Assembly: GCA_965250105.1 (NCBI GenBank)
Contig: OZ252290.1
Span: forward strand, 682,001 to 746,000
Source: JBCBSK01 sp965250105
Lineage (GTDB): Bacteria > Pseudomonadota > Alphaproteobacteria > Rhizobiales > Tepidamorphaceae
Length of the DNA: 64,000 nt
Direction: 5' to 3'
The translations under genes were made by a program, and so were the position numbers. Every line of letters starts with the position of its first letter. Within the stretch, counting starts at the first letter, position 1. Of the stretch, positions 51,964 through 61,658 are shown piece by piece. The notes under the pieces were generated by a model. It made no database searches. It was not told the origin of the DNA and was given only the letters and a program-made list of their open reading frames with translations.

Positions 51964-52994
51964 GCGCGCCGCCTCCCCTCCCGCGCCGTTATCGCCGGCA
52001 AGAGCTGCGCGCGATCGGACACGCGCGGCGCGGCATCGGTGCGGATGGCGGCCCGGAGCCTGGCCGAGCGCGCGCGCGGATTGCGGTCGATCTCGGCTTT
52101 GGACGGCTTGCGCGCGCCGCGAAAGGCCAGCCGGAAGGTGGCGTCGGGCCCGCGCGCGGCCGGCATATGGCGCGATACGCTGTCGCCCGCGCCCGACCGC
52201 CCGTCGAGGAACCGTTTCACGATGCGGTCTTCGAGGGAATGGAACGAGACGACCGCCAGACGACCGCCCGGCTTCAGGCTGCGCTCGGCCGCGTCCAGCC
52301 CGTCGACCAGTTCGTCGAGTTCGCGATTGACATGGATGCGCAGGCCCTGGAAGGCGCGCGTCGCAGGGTGCTTACCATCCGGCCGGCGACCCAGCACATC
52401 GGCGATGGTCTCGGCCAGATCGAGGGTGCGCTCGAAGGGCTGTGCGTCGCGGCGCGCCACGATCCGGCGGGCGATGCGGCGGGCGCCACGCTCCTCGCCA
52501 AAATGATAAAAGATATCGGCGAGATCGGTTTCGCTGGCTGTGTTGACCACATCGGCGGCGCTCTCACCCGCCCCGCTCATCCGCATGTCGAGCGGCCCGT
52601 CGGCCTGGAACGAAAAGCCGCGACCGGCTTCGTCGAGCTGCACCGAGGACACGCCGATATCGAAGGCGATGGCATCGGCGGGCGCGAAACCGGTGTCCTC
52701 GGCGATCGTGTCGAGATCGGAGAACCGGCCAAGGCGGAAGGCGAAACGCGCGCCATGGTCCGCCATGAGGCGCCCGGCGGCACGCTCGGCCTCGGGATCG
52801 CGGTCGATGCCGAGCACCGCGCAGTCGGCTTCGGCGAGAAAGGCCCGCGTGTAGCCGCCCTGGCCGAAGGTCGCATCGATGATCCGCGCGCCGTCGGCGG
52901 GCGCGATGGCGGCCACGACCTCGTCCAGGAGGACGGGAACATGCCGGACCGGTCCGCCAGCGGCCGGACGCTCTGTTCCGCCGCGATCCGTCAT
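51960..52994 (-). CDS. rsmH: 16S rRNA m4C1402 methyltransferase RsmH (MraW)
   Basis: SAM-dependent N4-methylation of C1402 in 16S rRNA. 344 residues: the opening HVPVLLDEVVAAI is typical, followed by the SAM motif IIDATFGQGGYTRAFL, FDIGVSSVQLDEAGRGFSF in part, and LAVVSFHSLEDRIVK. It is the second gene of the dcw cluster and overlaps both mraZ and ftsL by 4 bases. Confidence 0.97.
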   Translation of the reverse strand: MTDRGGTERPAAGGPVRHVPVLLDEVVAAIAPADGARIIDATFGQGGYTRAFLAEADCAVLGIDRDPEAERAAGRLMADHGARFAFRLGRFSDLDTIAEDTGFAPADAIAFDIGVSSVQLDEAGRGFSFQADGPLDMRMSGAGESAADVVNTASETDLADIFYHFGEERGARRIARRIVARRDAQPFERTLDLAETIADVLGRRPDGKHPATRAFQGLRIHVNRELDELVDGLDAAERSLKPGGRLAVVSFHSLEDRIVKRFLDGRSGAGDSVSRHMPAARGPDATFRLAFRGARKPSKAEIDRNPRARSARLRAAIRTDAAPRVSDRAQLLPAITAREGRRRA

Positions 52995-53467
52995 GTGCCC
53001 CGCGCTCCCGGAACCGGCGTGTCGCCGCCGCCGAGCAAGCGGCGCAATTCCCGCGCCTTGTCGCGCGCATCCGCCTGATGCACGGCGAAGCGCTCAGGCT
53101 CCCAGATCTGGAACTTGTGGCCAACGCCGACGAAGACGACCTCCGGGCCGATGCCGGCATGGTGCTTCAGCGCCTCGCTGAGCACGACGCGGCCGTCACC
53201 GTCGATCTTCAGCTGCTCGCAATCGCCGAGCAGCGCCGTCGACAACTGGTCGCGTTCATCGGAATAGGGCGGCAGGGCGTCGAGCAGCCGGTTGATCTCG
53301 TCCATCAGCCGATCTCCGCCGCCGTCAAGCGCCTCGACACCGAGCGCGGGATAGACATAGACGGCCTCGGCGCCATCACGCGCCAGGATGGCGCGGAAGG
53401 GCGCGGGCACCGACACGCGGCCCTTGCTGTCGACACGGTTGTGAAAACGCGAAACGAACCGGTCCAT
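52991..53467 (-). CDS. mraZ: Transcriptional regulator / division protein MraZ
   Basis: DNA-binding protein with two AbrB-like (SpoVT) domains that, in E. coli, represses its own dcw operon. 158 residues from ATG 53467 (MDRFVSRFHNRVDSKGRVSVPAPFR); the second domain has CEQLKIDGDGRVVLSEAL. The upstream in-frame extension to 53569 lacks family similarity. I searched the leader for the usual TGGG-type direct repeats and found none clear; GGGATATC repeats flank the promoter instead. Confidence 0.95.
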   Translation of the reverse strand: MDRFVSRFHNRVDSKGRVSVPAPFRAILARDGAEAVYVYPALGVEALDGGGDRLMDEINRLLDALPPYSDERDQLSTALLGDCEQLKIDGDGRVVLSEALKHHAGIGPEVVFVGVGHKFQIWEPERFAVHQADARDKARELRRLLGGGDTPVPGARGT

Positions 53468-53659
53468 AACGCCTTGCCGCCATCCATCTGCCCGGTTCCA
53501 CCCCTCTCGACACGCCCGAACGACACCGAACCAGGCCGCGCGCGCCACAGCCGGACCCTCTCCCGCCACGCAGGACCGCGTGGCCGGGTCATACCGGCAT
53601 GAGATTGTCGGCGATCGTGCCGTCGGCCTGGCTCACCGGCCATCCGATTGGTCTCTTCT

Positions 53660-53697
53660 GGGATATCATGGGCTTTTATGGTCGTCAACGGGATATC
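53660..53697 (-). promoter_or_regulatory. Probable promoter of the mraZ-headed dcw operon
   Basis: Minus strand: TTGACG (53683-53688), 17-bp spacer, TATCCC (53660-53665). GGGATATC occurs twice on the plus strand, at 53660 and 53690, exactly 30 bp apart and bracketing the promoter. The rest of the 400-bp gap between rnpB and mraZ has no gene. The start site would be near 53653, giving a leader of about 185 nt. Confidence 0.5.
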
Positions 53698-53867
53698 CCC
53701 GCCCCACATCGCGCAATCGACCTGCAATCGGGTCGAAGATGACCAAACAAGGTTAAGATCGTCTCAGCGCCGCGCGAGCGCCCGTGGAGCGTCACGATCA
53801 CCGCGACTGGACGCCTCGAGCGCCCGCCCCGGACGGACCTTGGGGGATTGGGAAAGAAGGAAAGGGA

Positions 53868-54291
<424 letters not shown>

Positions 54292-54296
54292 GTCTC

Positions 54297-54326
54297 AGAT
54301 AAGGGGGTCGCGGCGCGCGACGTCAA
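54297..54326 (-). promoter_or_regulatory. Probable rnpB promoter
   Basis: Minus strand: TTGACG (54321-54326), 18-bp spacer, TTATCT (54297-54302). It ends 6 bp before the estimated RNA 5' end, the expected distance. Confidence 0.6.
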
Positions 54327-54357
54327 GCGCCGGCATGGCTCATCACGCCAGCCGGGG

Positions 54358-55545
54358 TCATTTGTAGGGATCGGCCGCATCGCGCAGCCCGTCGCCGAGG
54401 AAGTTGAAGGCCAGCACGACGATGATGATCGGAATGACCGGCGCCATCAGCCAGGGATAGACGGTGACGACGGTGATATTCTGCGCCTCGTTGAGCAGCA
54501 CCCCCCAACTGACCGCCGGCCGCCTGAGGCCGAGATCGAGGAAGGACAGCGCCGTCTCGCCGAGGATCATCGAGGGGATCGACAGCGTGGCGCTGGCGAT
54601 CAGATGGCTCATGAAGCCGGGCATCAGATGCCGACCGATGACGCGCGACGGCTTGGCGCCCATCAGGACGGCGGCCTTGGCATATTCCTCCTCGCGCAGC
54701 GCCAGCAGCTTGCCGCGCACCGCGCGCGCCAGCGACGGCCAGTCGAGCAGGCCGAGAATGATGGTGATCCCGAAATAGACCGCGATCGGGCTCCAGGTCA
54801 CCGGCATCGCCGCCGACAGCGCCATCCATAGCGGCAGTTCCGGCAGCGAGCGCAGGATCTCGATGATGCGCTGGATGATGGAATCGATGATGCCGCCGAA
54901 ATAGCCGGCCATGCCGCCCAGCACCATGCCGAAGATCATGCCGATGGCGACGCCGACAAGCCCGACGGTGAGCGAGATGCGCGCGCCATAGACAAGGCCC
55001 GAAAACATGTCGCGGCCCAGTCGGTCGGTTCCCAGCAGGAACAGCGTGCCGTCCTCCGGCGGGCAGAACAGATGGAACCGTCCCTGGACGAGCCCCCAGA
55101 ACTCATAGCGCTCGCCGAGACAGAAAAAGCGGATATACTGCGGCTCGGAACGGTCCTCGACATAGTCCCATTGCAGCGCTTCGAGATTGAGTTCCGCCGT
55201 CATCGGATAGACGAAGGGCGCGGTCAGCCAGCCGTCATGCACGATGCGCACCGGCTGCGGCGGGGCGTAGAGATATTCGCTGGCCCGCTGGTTCGCCGTA
55301 TAGGGCGCGATCTGCTCGGCGAAGGGCACCGCGAGATAGAACAGGATCAGGATCAGCCCCGACCAGACCGCGAGCTTGTGGCGGCGGAACTTCCACCACA
55401 TGATCTGCCATTGCGAGGCTTCGTAGAAGCGCGCTTCCTCGGCTGAGAGCGCGCGCTCCTCCTCGGCCACGAAAGGCGCCGGATTGACGTAGTGGCCGGG
55501 GCCGCCCGCGCCCGACGGCGCGTTCTTGTCGGTGATGTCGGTCAT
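54358..55545 (-). CDS. Opp-type ABC transporter permease (OppC-like)
   Basis: Inner-membrane permease of a peptide/oligosaccharide (Opp/Dpp) importer. 395 residues from ATG 55545, which overlaps the upstream permease stop (ATGA). An N-terminal cytoplasmic segment precedes the first helix (about 60-78). A large periplasmic insertion of about 100 residues follows (with PFVYPMTAELNLEAL and RFHLFCPPEDGTLFLLGTDRLGRDMFSG), then five helices with the EEEYAKAAVLMGAKPSRVI coupling loop. An insertion of this kind before LGTDRLGRD is found in Opp-family permeases that move oligosaccharides such as alpha-galactosides; using it to predict the substrate is inference. Confidence 0.9.
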   Translation of the reverse strand: MTDITDKNAPSGAGGPGHYVNPAPFVAEEERALSAEEARFYEASQWQIMWWKFRRHKLAVWSGLILILFYLAVPFAEQIAPYTANQRASEYLYAPPQPVRIVHDGWLTAPFVYPMTAELNLEALQWDYVEDRSEPQYIRFFCLGERYEFWGLVQGRFHLFCPPEDGTLFLLGTDRLGRDMFSGLVYGARISLTVGLVGVAIGMIFGMVLGGMAGYFGGIIDSIIQRIIEILRSLPELPLWMALSAAMPVTWSPIAVYFGITIILGLLDWPSLARAVRGKLLALREEEYAKAAVLMGAKPSRVIGRHLMPGFMSHLIASATLSIPSMILGETALSFLDLGLRRPAVSWGVLLNEAQNITVVTVYPWLMAPVIPIIIVVLAFNFLGDGLRDAADPYK

Positions 55546-56567
55546 GACCGCGCCTTCCCCTGCAGGCGGATGCGCGGATCGAGCACGGCGAGCAGCAGAT
55601 CCGAGACCAGCATGCCGATCAGCGTCAGGACGGCGACGAACAACAAGACGAAGCCGGCGAGAAACTGGTCCTGCGACTGCAAGGCGCCGACCAGGATCGG
55701 GCCGACCGTCGGCAGGTTCAGGACCACCGACACGATGACCGAGCCCGAGACCAGCGACGGGATCAGATTGCCGATATCGCTGATGAACGGGTTCAGCGCC
55801 ATGCGCAGCGGATACTTGATCAGAAGCCAGTTCTCGCCGAGCCCCTTGGAGCGGGCCGTGACGACATATTGCTTGTGCAGTTCGTCGAGCAGATTGGCGC
55901 GCAGGCGGCGGATCATCGCGGCGGTGCCGGCCGTGCCGATGACGATGGTCGGCACGATCAGATGGGCCAGGACCGAGAGCATCTTGTCGATGCTCCAGGG
56001 CTGGTCGATGAATTCCGGCGCCATCAGCCCGCCGACCGAAATGCCGAACCAGCGGTTCATCAGATAAAGCATGATGAGCCCGAGCAGGAAGTTCGGCACC
56101 GCGAGCCCGAGATAGCCCAGGAAGGTGAAGCCGTAATCGCCCCAGGAGTACTGCCGCGTCGCCGAATAGATGCCGATGGGGAAGGAGACGATATAGACGA
56201 AGAGGATGGTCGCGAAATTCAGGATGATGGTCAGCAGAAGCGTCGGGCCGACGACCTCGGCGACCGGCTTCTCGAATTCGAACGACCAGCCCCAATTACC
56301 CTGCAACAGACCGTCGAAACCATGCGGCCCCGGCCAGGCGCCAAGCCAGATCAGATAGCGCTGGAGGAAGGGCTTATCGAGCGAGAATTCGGTTCTCAGA
56401 AACTCGATGCGCGCAATGCCGGCGCTTTCCCCCAGCGACTGCAATTCGGCGATACGGTTGGACAGGAAATCGCCCGGCGGCAGTTCGATGATGACGAAGA
56501 TCAGGAAGCTGATCACCAGGAGCGTGGGCACCATGGTGATCAGGCGGCGCGCGATATAGGCGAGCAT
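55542..56567 (-). CDS. Opp-type ABC transporter permease (OppB-like)
   Basis: Second permease of the importer, 341 residues. It opens with MLAYIARRLITMVPTLLVIS, the standard OppB/DppB N-terminus, followed by a periplasmic loop and five helices. The coupling loop is LRANLLDELHKQYVVTARSKG. The family-typical GSVIVSVVLNLPTVG and LIGMLVSDLLLAVLDPRIR close the protein. It lies 33 bp downstream of the binding-protein gene and is coupled to the OppC-like gene. Confidence 0.93.
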   Translation of the reverse strand: MLAYIARRLITMVPTLLVISFLIFVIIELPPGDFLSNRIAELQSLGESAGIARIEFLRTEFSLDKPFLQRYLIWLGAWPGPHGFDGLLQGNWGWSFEFEKPVAEVVGPTLLLTIILNFATILFVYIVSFPIGIYSATRQYSWGDYGFTFLGYLGLAVPNFLLGLIMLYLMNRWFGISVGGLMAPEFIDQPWSIDKMLSVLAHLIVPTIVIGTAGTAAMIRRLRANLLDELHKQYVVTARSKGLGENWLLIKYPLRMALNPFISDIGNLIPSLVSGSVIVSVVLNLPTVGPILVGALQSQDQFLAGFVLLFVAVLTLIGMLVSDLLLAVLDPRIRLQGKARS

Positions 56568-56600
56568 GCGGCGCGGCTCCGTCCGTTACATCGAGACCCG

Positions 56601-58508
56601 TCAGCCCGCCGGCCGGTCGAGCCAGAACTCGTCCATCCGCCACAGGCCGAACTGCGCGCCCGGATCCCAGCCATAGAAGGCATCGGCGGGCAGGTTCCGC
56701 ACTTCCGGAATGGCGATCACCGGCTGGCGCACGCCACCGATGATGCCGATGGTGAAGAGATTGTCGGCCTGGATGTCGAGCATTTCCGTCCAGATCGCCG
56801 CCTGCTCGTCGAGCGAGATGGAGGTCTGCCAGGTGCGGTAGAGCTCGAGCAGCCGGGCCACCTCGGGCATGTCGATCGGGATGCCGCTCTGGCCGCGCGA
56901 TTCCACGTAGGCGCCGAAGGCCGGCCATTGCAGTTGCAGAATATTGGTCGGCGCCAGTTCCTCCGGCGTCATCTCGGGCGCCGGCACGCCATTGTCGAAG
57001 CCGAACCACAGCGCCATCTGCAGCGCGCCGGACGCGCCGCGGGCGCGCAGGATGTCGCGCGACGACGCCTTGGCGAACAGCGACACGCCGATATCGCGCC
57101 AGGTTTCCTTGATCAGTTCCAGCGTGTCGAGTTCCTCGGTCGATTCCCCGGCGCTCTCGACGATGATCTCGAAGGGCCGCCCGTCGGGCAAAAGCCGGAT
57201 GCCGTCGCCGCGACGCTCGGTGAAGCCGGCCTCGTCGAGCAGCGCATTGGCGCGGTCGGGATCGAAGTCGGTATACATCTCCGCCCGCGCCGCATCGTAG
57301 AGCGGGCTCACCGGCGTCGCGGTGTTCTGGGTTTCCTGCGCCAGACCGAAGAACAGGGTGCGGTTGATCAGCGTTCGGTCGATGCCGAGCGACAACGCCT
57401 CGCGCACCCGCTTGTCGCGGAATATCGCGCGCCAGACCGGATCGGCGGCGGTCAGATTGGGATAGAGCGCGTAATGCGCCGCCTTCGACGACGGCCAGAG
57501 ATAGAGCTGCAGGCCGCGCTCGGCCTCGGCGCGCTTGAGGATGGTGACGTCGGCGAAGGCGAGCCCGCGCGCCTGGAGATCGGTTTCGCCGGCCTGGGTC
57601 TTGGTCGGGATCAGCTTGCTGTCGGCGACCGTCAGGATCAGCCGGTCGATATAGGGCAATTGCCGGCCGTTCTCGTCCATGCGGTGGAAGAACGGGTTGC
57701 GGGCGAAAACGAAGCGGTTGTTGTCGGCCTCGCTGACGAGATGCCAGGGCTGCAATGTCGGCAGGTCGATATTGTTGGCGCCATACATGTCGTCGAGCTG
57801 GTTGAACAGCGCCGCCCAGCTACGCGCGCGCGCCTCCTTGACCCGCGTGTCGAGGGCTTCGGGGCTGGCGTAATCGGCGTGCAGCGTCTTCAGATAGTGC
57901 GCCGGCCGGTAGATGAAGGGCGCCCGCGACTTGGCGAGATTGGGCAGGAATTCCGGGTTCGGCTTGTGCCAGGTGAAGCGCACCGTGGTGTCGTCGATGA
58001 CCTCGAAATCGGGCAGCTTCTCCTCGACATACATGAAGGGCTCGGGCCCGTTCGGCGCCAGCGTCTTGTTGAGCGCGATGTCTTCCCAGTAGAAGCGGAA
58101 GTCCTCCGCCGTGAAGGGATGGCCGTCCGACCATCTGTGCCCGGCCCTCAGATGCAGGGTGAAGACGCGGCCATCCTCGACCTCGATCTCCTGGAGGATG
58201 TCGGCCCGGATCATCAGATCCGGCGTATAGCCGGCGAGCCGCGCATAGCCCCAGACATTGACGAGCCGCTTGTCCTTCGACCGGCCGATCAGCGTGTTCA
58301 GATCGCCGCCATGGCGGCCCGGCTCGCGGCCAGACGCCGCGACATTGACGATCAGCGGCTCGCTCGGCAGGCGCTCGGCCACCGGCGGCAAGTCGGAATG
58401 CGTGCGTTCGAGCGTGTCGGTCTCGACCGGCACGACGGTCTGCGCGCCAGCGGGCAGGATCCACAACAGCGCCGCGCACAGCGCGGCTGGAACGATCGGA
58501 CGCATCAC
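56601..58508 (-). CDS. ABC transporter substrate-binding protein, family 5
   Basis: Periplasmic receptor of the importer. 635 residues with a Sec signal peptide (about 1-22, cut after AGA). The SBP_bac_5 fold is shown by WSDGHPFTAEDFRFYWED, the strongly conserved signature of the family, and later RVREALSLGIDRTLIN and DPDRANALLDEAGF. At 635 residues it is longer than peptide receptors (about 540) and closer to the oligosaccharide receptors of this family. The gene overlaps the ATPase gene by 4 bases (ATGA). The ligand is not determined. Confidence 0.92.
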   Translation of the reverse strand: MMRPIVPAALCAALLWILPAGAQTVVPVETDTLERTHSDLPPVAERLPSEPLIVNVAASGREPGRHGGDLNTLIGRSKDKRLVNVWGYARLAGYTPDLMIRADILQEIEVEDGRVFTLHLRAGHRWSDGHPFTAEDFRFYWEDIALNKTLAPNGPEPFMYVEEKLPDFEVIDDTTVRFTWHKPNPEFLPNLAKSRAPFIYRPAHYLKTLHADYASPEALDTRVKEARARSWAALFNQLDDMYGANNIDLPTLQPWHLVSEADNNRFVFARNPFFHRMDENGRQLPYIDRLILTVADSKLIPTKTQAGETDLQARGLAFADVTILKRAEAERGLQLYLWPSSKAAHYALYPNLTAADPVWRAIFRDKRVREALSLGIDRTLINRTLFFGLAQETQNTATPVSPLYDAARAEMYTDFDPDRANALLDEAGFTERRGDGIRLLPDGRPFEIIVESAGESTEELDTLELIKETWRDIGVSLFAKASSRDILRARGASGALQMALWFGFDNGVPAPEMTPEELAPTNILQLQWPAFGAYVESRGQSGIPIDMPEVARLLELYRTWQTSISLDEQAAIWTEMLDIQADNLFTIGIIGGVRQPVIAIPEVRNLPADAFYGWDPGAQFGLWRMDEFWLDRPAG

Positions 58509-60403
58509 ACGGCTTCCCTGAACGATGTCTGGCTCGCGAGACTAGACCCGCCGGCGACGGCGACGAAATGACCTTCCCCAACCGACACCAGTTCGGGATG
58601 GATCCCCTCTGCGAGACGGAACGGCTCCGGCCAGCGGTCCGGCTCCGACATGCCGCGCTCGGTCAGACGGGCGAAATCGAGCTTGTGGTCGAGGCTCGGC
58701 TCGGGCACGGCGGCGAGCAGCGCTTGCGTATAGGGATGGCGCGGGTCCTCGCCGATGGCGCGCTTCGGGCCGATCTCGACAAGCCGTCCCTTGCACATCA
58801 CCGCGACGCGGTCGGAGATATAGTCGACCACCGCGAGATTGTGGCCGATGAAGACATAGGTCAGGCCGAGCGCGGCGCGCAGATCCTGCAACAGGTTGAG
58901 GATCTGCGCCTGGACCGAGACGTCGAGCGCCGACACCGGTTCGTCGAGCAGCAGGAGTTCCGGCGACAGGGCGAGCGCGCGGGCGATGCCGATACGCTGG
59001 CGCTGGCCACCGGAAAACGAGTGCGGATAGCGCCGCAGGGCGCGCGGATCGAGGCCGACCAGCGACAGCAATTCGCGAATCCTGTCGGCACGCTCCCCGC
59101 GCCCGCAGACATCGTGGATGACATAGGGTTCGGACAGGATGTCGAACACCGTCATGCGCGGATTGAGCGAGGAGAACGGGTCCTGGAAGACGAGCTGTAC
59201 CCGCCGCCGGTAGTCGTTCATGTCCGCGGTGTCGAAGTCCGCGATATCGCGCGGCGGGCCGGACAGGGCGAAGCGGATCTGCCCCTCGTCGAGATCGATG
59301 GCGCGCAGCATGGCACGCGCCAGCGTCGTCTTGCCCGACCCCGATTCACCGACGATGCCGAGCGATTCACCGCGCCTGACATTCAGCGTGATGGCGTCGA
59401 GCGCGGTCACTGTCTTGGTGACCGAGGTGAACAGCCCGCTCTTGCGCAGGGTGAACCGCTTCGAGGCGTTGTCGATCTCGATGATGTTTTCCGACCGGGT
59501 GTCGGCCGTCTTGTCGCGCGCGGTGTCGGCGAGCAGATAGCCGCCCGGCTTGGCCTCGATCGGCCGGATCGGCGACAGCCTTTCGTCGGCCGCCATGTGA
59601 AAGCGCGGCACGGCGCGCAACAGCGCCTTGAGATAGTCGTGCTGCGGATTGCGGAACAGATCCTCGATGGGTCCCGCTTCCATGATCTTGCCGCGATAGA
59701 TGACGACGACCTCGTGGGCGACATTGGCGACGACGCCGAAATCGTGGGTGATGATCAGGACCGACATCTTGAGCTCGGCCTGAAGGTCGGCGATCAGGCT
59801 CAGAATGTCGGCCTGGATGGTGACGTCGAGCGCCGTCGTCGGCTCGTCGGCGATCAACAGCGCTGGCCGGCAGACCAGCGCCATGGCGATCATGGCGCGC
59901 TGGCGCAGGCCGCCCGACAGTTCGAAGGAATAGGTGTTGAGCGCGCGCGGGGGGTCTGGAAAACGCACCAGCCGCAGCATCTCGCGGGTGATCTCGCGCG
60001 CCTCGCCGAGCCCGACCCGGCGATGTAGTTGCACCGCCTCGCTGATCTGGTCGCCCACCGTGTGCAGCGGCGACAGCGAGGTCATCGGCTCCTGGAAGAT
60101 GATCGCGATCCGGTTGCCGCGAATGGCGCGCAGGCGCGGGCCCTCGGGGTTCAGCGCGGCGATGTCGACGGTGTCGCCGAGATCGGGGTCGTGGAACAGG
60201 ATCCGGCCGCCCGAGATGCGCCCCTTGCCGGGCAGGATGCCCATGATCGCCTGGGAGATGACGCTCTTGCCGGAGCCCGATTCACCGACCAGCGCGACCG
60301 TCTTCTGAGCCGGAATCGAGAAGCTGACGCCATCGACGACCCGGCTCGACTCATCGTCGCCGCCGAAATCGATACTCAGCCTGTCGATCTCAAGGATCGG
60401 CAT
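58505..60403 (-). CDS. Fused double-ATPase subunit of Opp-type ABC transporter
   Basis: One chain carrying both nucleotide-binding domains (OppD plus OppF). 632 residues from ATG 60403 (MPILEIDRLSIDFGG), which has GAGGATCG upstream; the frame extends to 60457. NBD1: Walker A GESGSGKS, signature ELSGGLRQRAMIAMAL, Walker B ALLIADEPTTALD. NBD2: GESGSGKT, HSFSGGQRQRIGIARAL, LLLLDEPVSALD. Both sites look catalytic. An OppD-type C-terminal extension occurs after each domain (HDYLKALL and HPYTQALLAAVPEP). First gene of the operon ATPase-receptor-permease-permease. It is divergent from the epimerase. Confidence 0.93.
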   Translation of the reverse strand: MPILEIDRLSIDFGGDDESSRVVDGVSFSIPAQKTVALVGESGSGKSVISQAIMGILPGKGRISGGRILFHDPDLGDTVDIAALNPEGPRLRAIRGNRIAIIFQEPMTSLSPLHTVGDQISEAVQLHRRVGLGEAREITREMLRLVRFPDPPRALNTYSFELSGGLRQRAMIAMALVCRPALLIADEPTTALDVTIQADILSLIADLQAELKMSVLIITHDFGVVANVAHEVVVIYRGKIMEAGPIEDLFRNPQHDYLKALLRAVPRFHMAADERLSPIRPIEAKPGGYLLADTARDKTADTRSENIIEIDNASKRFTLRKSGLFTSVTKTVTALDAITLNVRRGESLGIVGESGSGKTTLARAMLRAIDLDEGQIRFALSGPPRDIADFDTADMNDYRRRVQLVFQDPFSSLNPRMTVFDILSEPYVIHDVCGRGERADRIRELLSLVGLDPRALRRYPHSFSGGQRQRIGIARALALSPELLLLDEPVSALDVSVQAQILNLLQDLRAALGLTYVFIGHNLAVVDYISDRVAVMCKGRLVEIGPKRAIGEDPRHPYTQALLAAVPEPSLDHKLDFARLTERGMSEPDRWPEPFRLAEGIHPELVSVGEGHFVAVAGGSSLASQTSFREAV

Positions 60404-60507
60404 CGATCCTCGCCCCCCTCGGTCATACCCCTCATGCGTCAGCATAATGACTCGCAACGAGATTTTAGAGTGCGGAATAACACAATATGCACGACGATGA
60501 CGTGATA

Positions 60508-60536
60508 TTGACCGCCGCCCGCGACGCGGATAGACA
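60508..60536 (+). promoter_or_regulatory. Possible promoter of the epimerase gene
   Basis: TTGACC (60508-60513), 17-bp spacer, TAGACA (60531-60536) on the plus strand, about 85 nt before the epimerase ATG. The 163 bp between the divergent genes also contains an AT-rich stretch near 60460-60490, where the ABC operon promoter probably lies (TAAAAT on the minus strand). Confidence 0.4.
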
Positions 60537-60620
60537 GCGCGCTCAATACGCGCAACGCCTCAGCGATGGGACGCCCTGTCCCGCCGCGCGTCAATCCCCG
60601 TAAAGCGCCCTATCCGCTCC

Positions 60621-61658
60621 ATGATCGATCCCGCCCCTGCCTTCGAGGATGCCCCCATCCTGATTACCGGCACGGCGGGCTTCATCGGCTACCACGCCGC
60701 GCGCGCCTTTCTCGACGACGGTCGCGAGGTCATCGGCGTCGACAATCTGAGCCCCTATTACGATGTCGCGCTGAAACGGGCGCGGCTCGACCAGCTGTCG
60801 GCCTTTCCCCGCTTTCACCGGATCGACGGCGACTGCGCCGACCTCGAGACGCTGGCCGGGCCGATCCGCCGGCATGATGTCAAGCAGGTCGTCCACCTCG
60901 CCGCCCAGCCTGGCGTGCGCTATTCGATCGACCATCCGCACGACTATATGCAGGCCAATCTGGTGGCCTTCCTGAACGTGCTCGAAGCCTGCCGCCATGC
61001 CGGGGTGGCGCATCTGGTCTATGCGTCGTCGAGTTCGGTCTATGGCAACAACACGCTGCTGCCGGCCTCCGAACACGGCCCCGCCGAACACCCTGTCAGC
61101 CTGTATGGCGCGACCAAGCGGGCCAACGAGCTGATGGCGCACAGCTACAGCCATCTCTACGACCTGCCGACGACGGGATTGCGCTTCTTCACCGTCTACG
61201 GCCCCTGGGGCCGGCCCGACATGGCGCCGATGATCTTCACCCGCAAGATCCTCGCCGGCGAGCCGATCGAGATCTTCAATCGCGGCGCGCTCGAACGCGA
61301 CTTCACCTATGTCGACGACGTGGTCGAGGGCATCGTGCGCATCGCCGGCAAGGTCCCCGAGGCCGATGCCGGCTGGGATTCCTCGGCGCCCGACCGGGCG
61401 ACGGCGGCGGCACCGTGGCGGATCTACAATATCGGCAACAACCAGCCGGTCCGGCTGCTCGATTTCGTGGCGGCCCTCGAACGCGCCCTCGGCGTCGAGG
61501 CCGACAAGCGGCTGTTGCCGATGCAGCCGGGCGACGTCTACGCCACGGCCGCCGATATCGATGATTTGGCCCGTGATGCCGGCTTCAGGCCGCACACCCC
61601 GCTGGCCGAAGGCCTCGACCGCTTCGTCGCCTGGTATCGCGGCTATTACGCCGACTGA
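60621..61658 (+). CDS. NAD-dependent nucleotide-sugar epimerase, UDP-glucuronate 4-epimerase type
   Basis: Short-chain dehydrogenase of the extended class, 345 residues. NAD-binding loop GTAGFIGYHAA near residues 17-27, VDNLSPYYDVALK (sugar-nucleotide epimerase signature) and catalytic SSSSVYG with YGATK (Tyr-x-x-x-Lys). RFFTVYGPWGRPDMAP is the signature of UDP-glucuronate 4-epimerases (LspL/Cap1J type). The expected product is UDP-galacturonate for surface polysaccharide or LPS core. No glycosyltransferase genes are adjacent. Its last 13 bp overlap the convergent hydrolase gene. Confidence 0.9.
   Translation: MIDPAPAFEDAPILITGTAGFIGYHAARAFLDDGREVIGVDNLSPYYDVALKRARLDQLSAFPRFHRIDGDCADLETLAGPIRRHDVKQVVHLAAQPGVRYSIDHPHDYMQANLVAFLNVLEACRHAGVAHLVYASSSSVYGNNTLLPASEHGPAEHPVSLYGATKRANELMAHSYSHLYDLPTTGLRFFTVYGPWGRPDMAPMIFTRKILAGEPIEIFNRGALERDFTYVDDVVEGIVRIAGKVPEADAGWDSSAPDRATAAAPWRIYNIGNNQPVRLLDFVAALERALGVEADKRLLPMQPGDVYATAADIDDLARDAGFRPHTPLAEGLDRFVAWYRGYYAD

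Noticed and set aside
53468..53650. MraZ-box (TGGG direct repeats) in the mraZ leader
   Set aside because: Only isolated GTGG/GGGA matches are present, without regular spacing.
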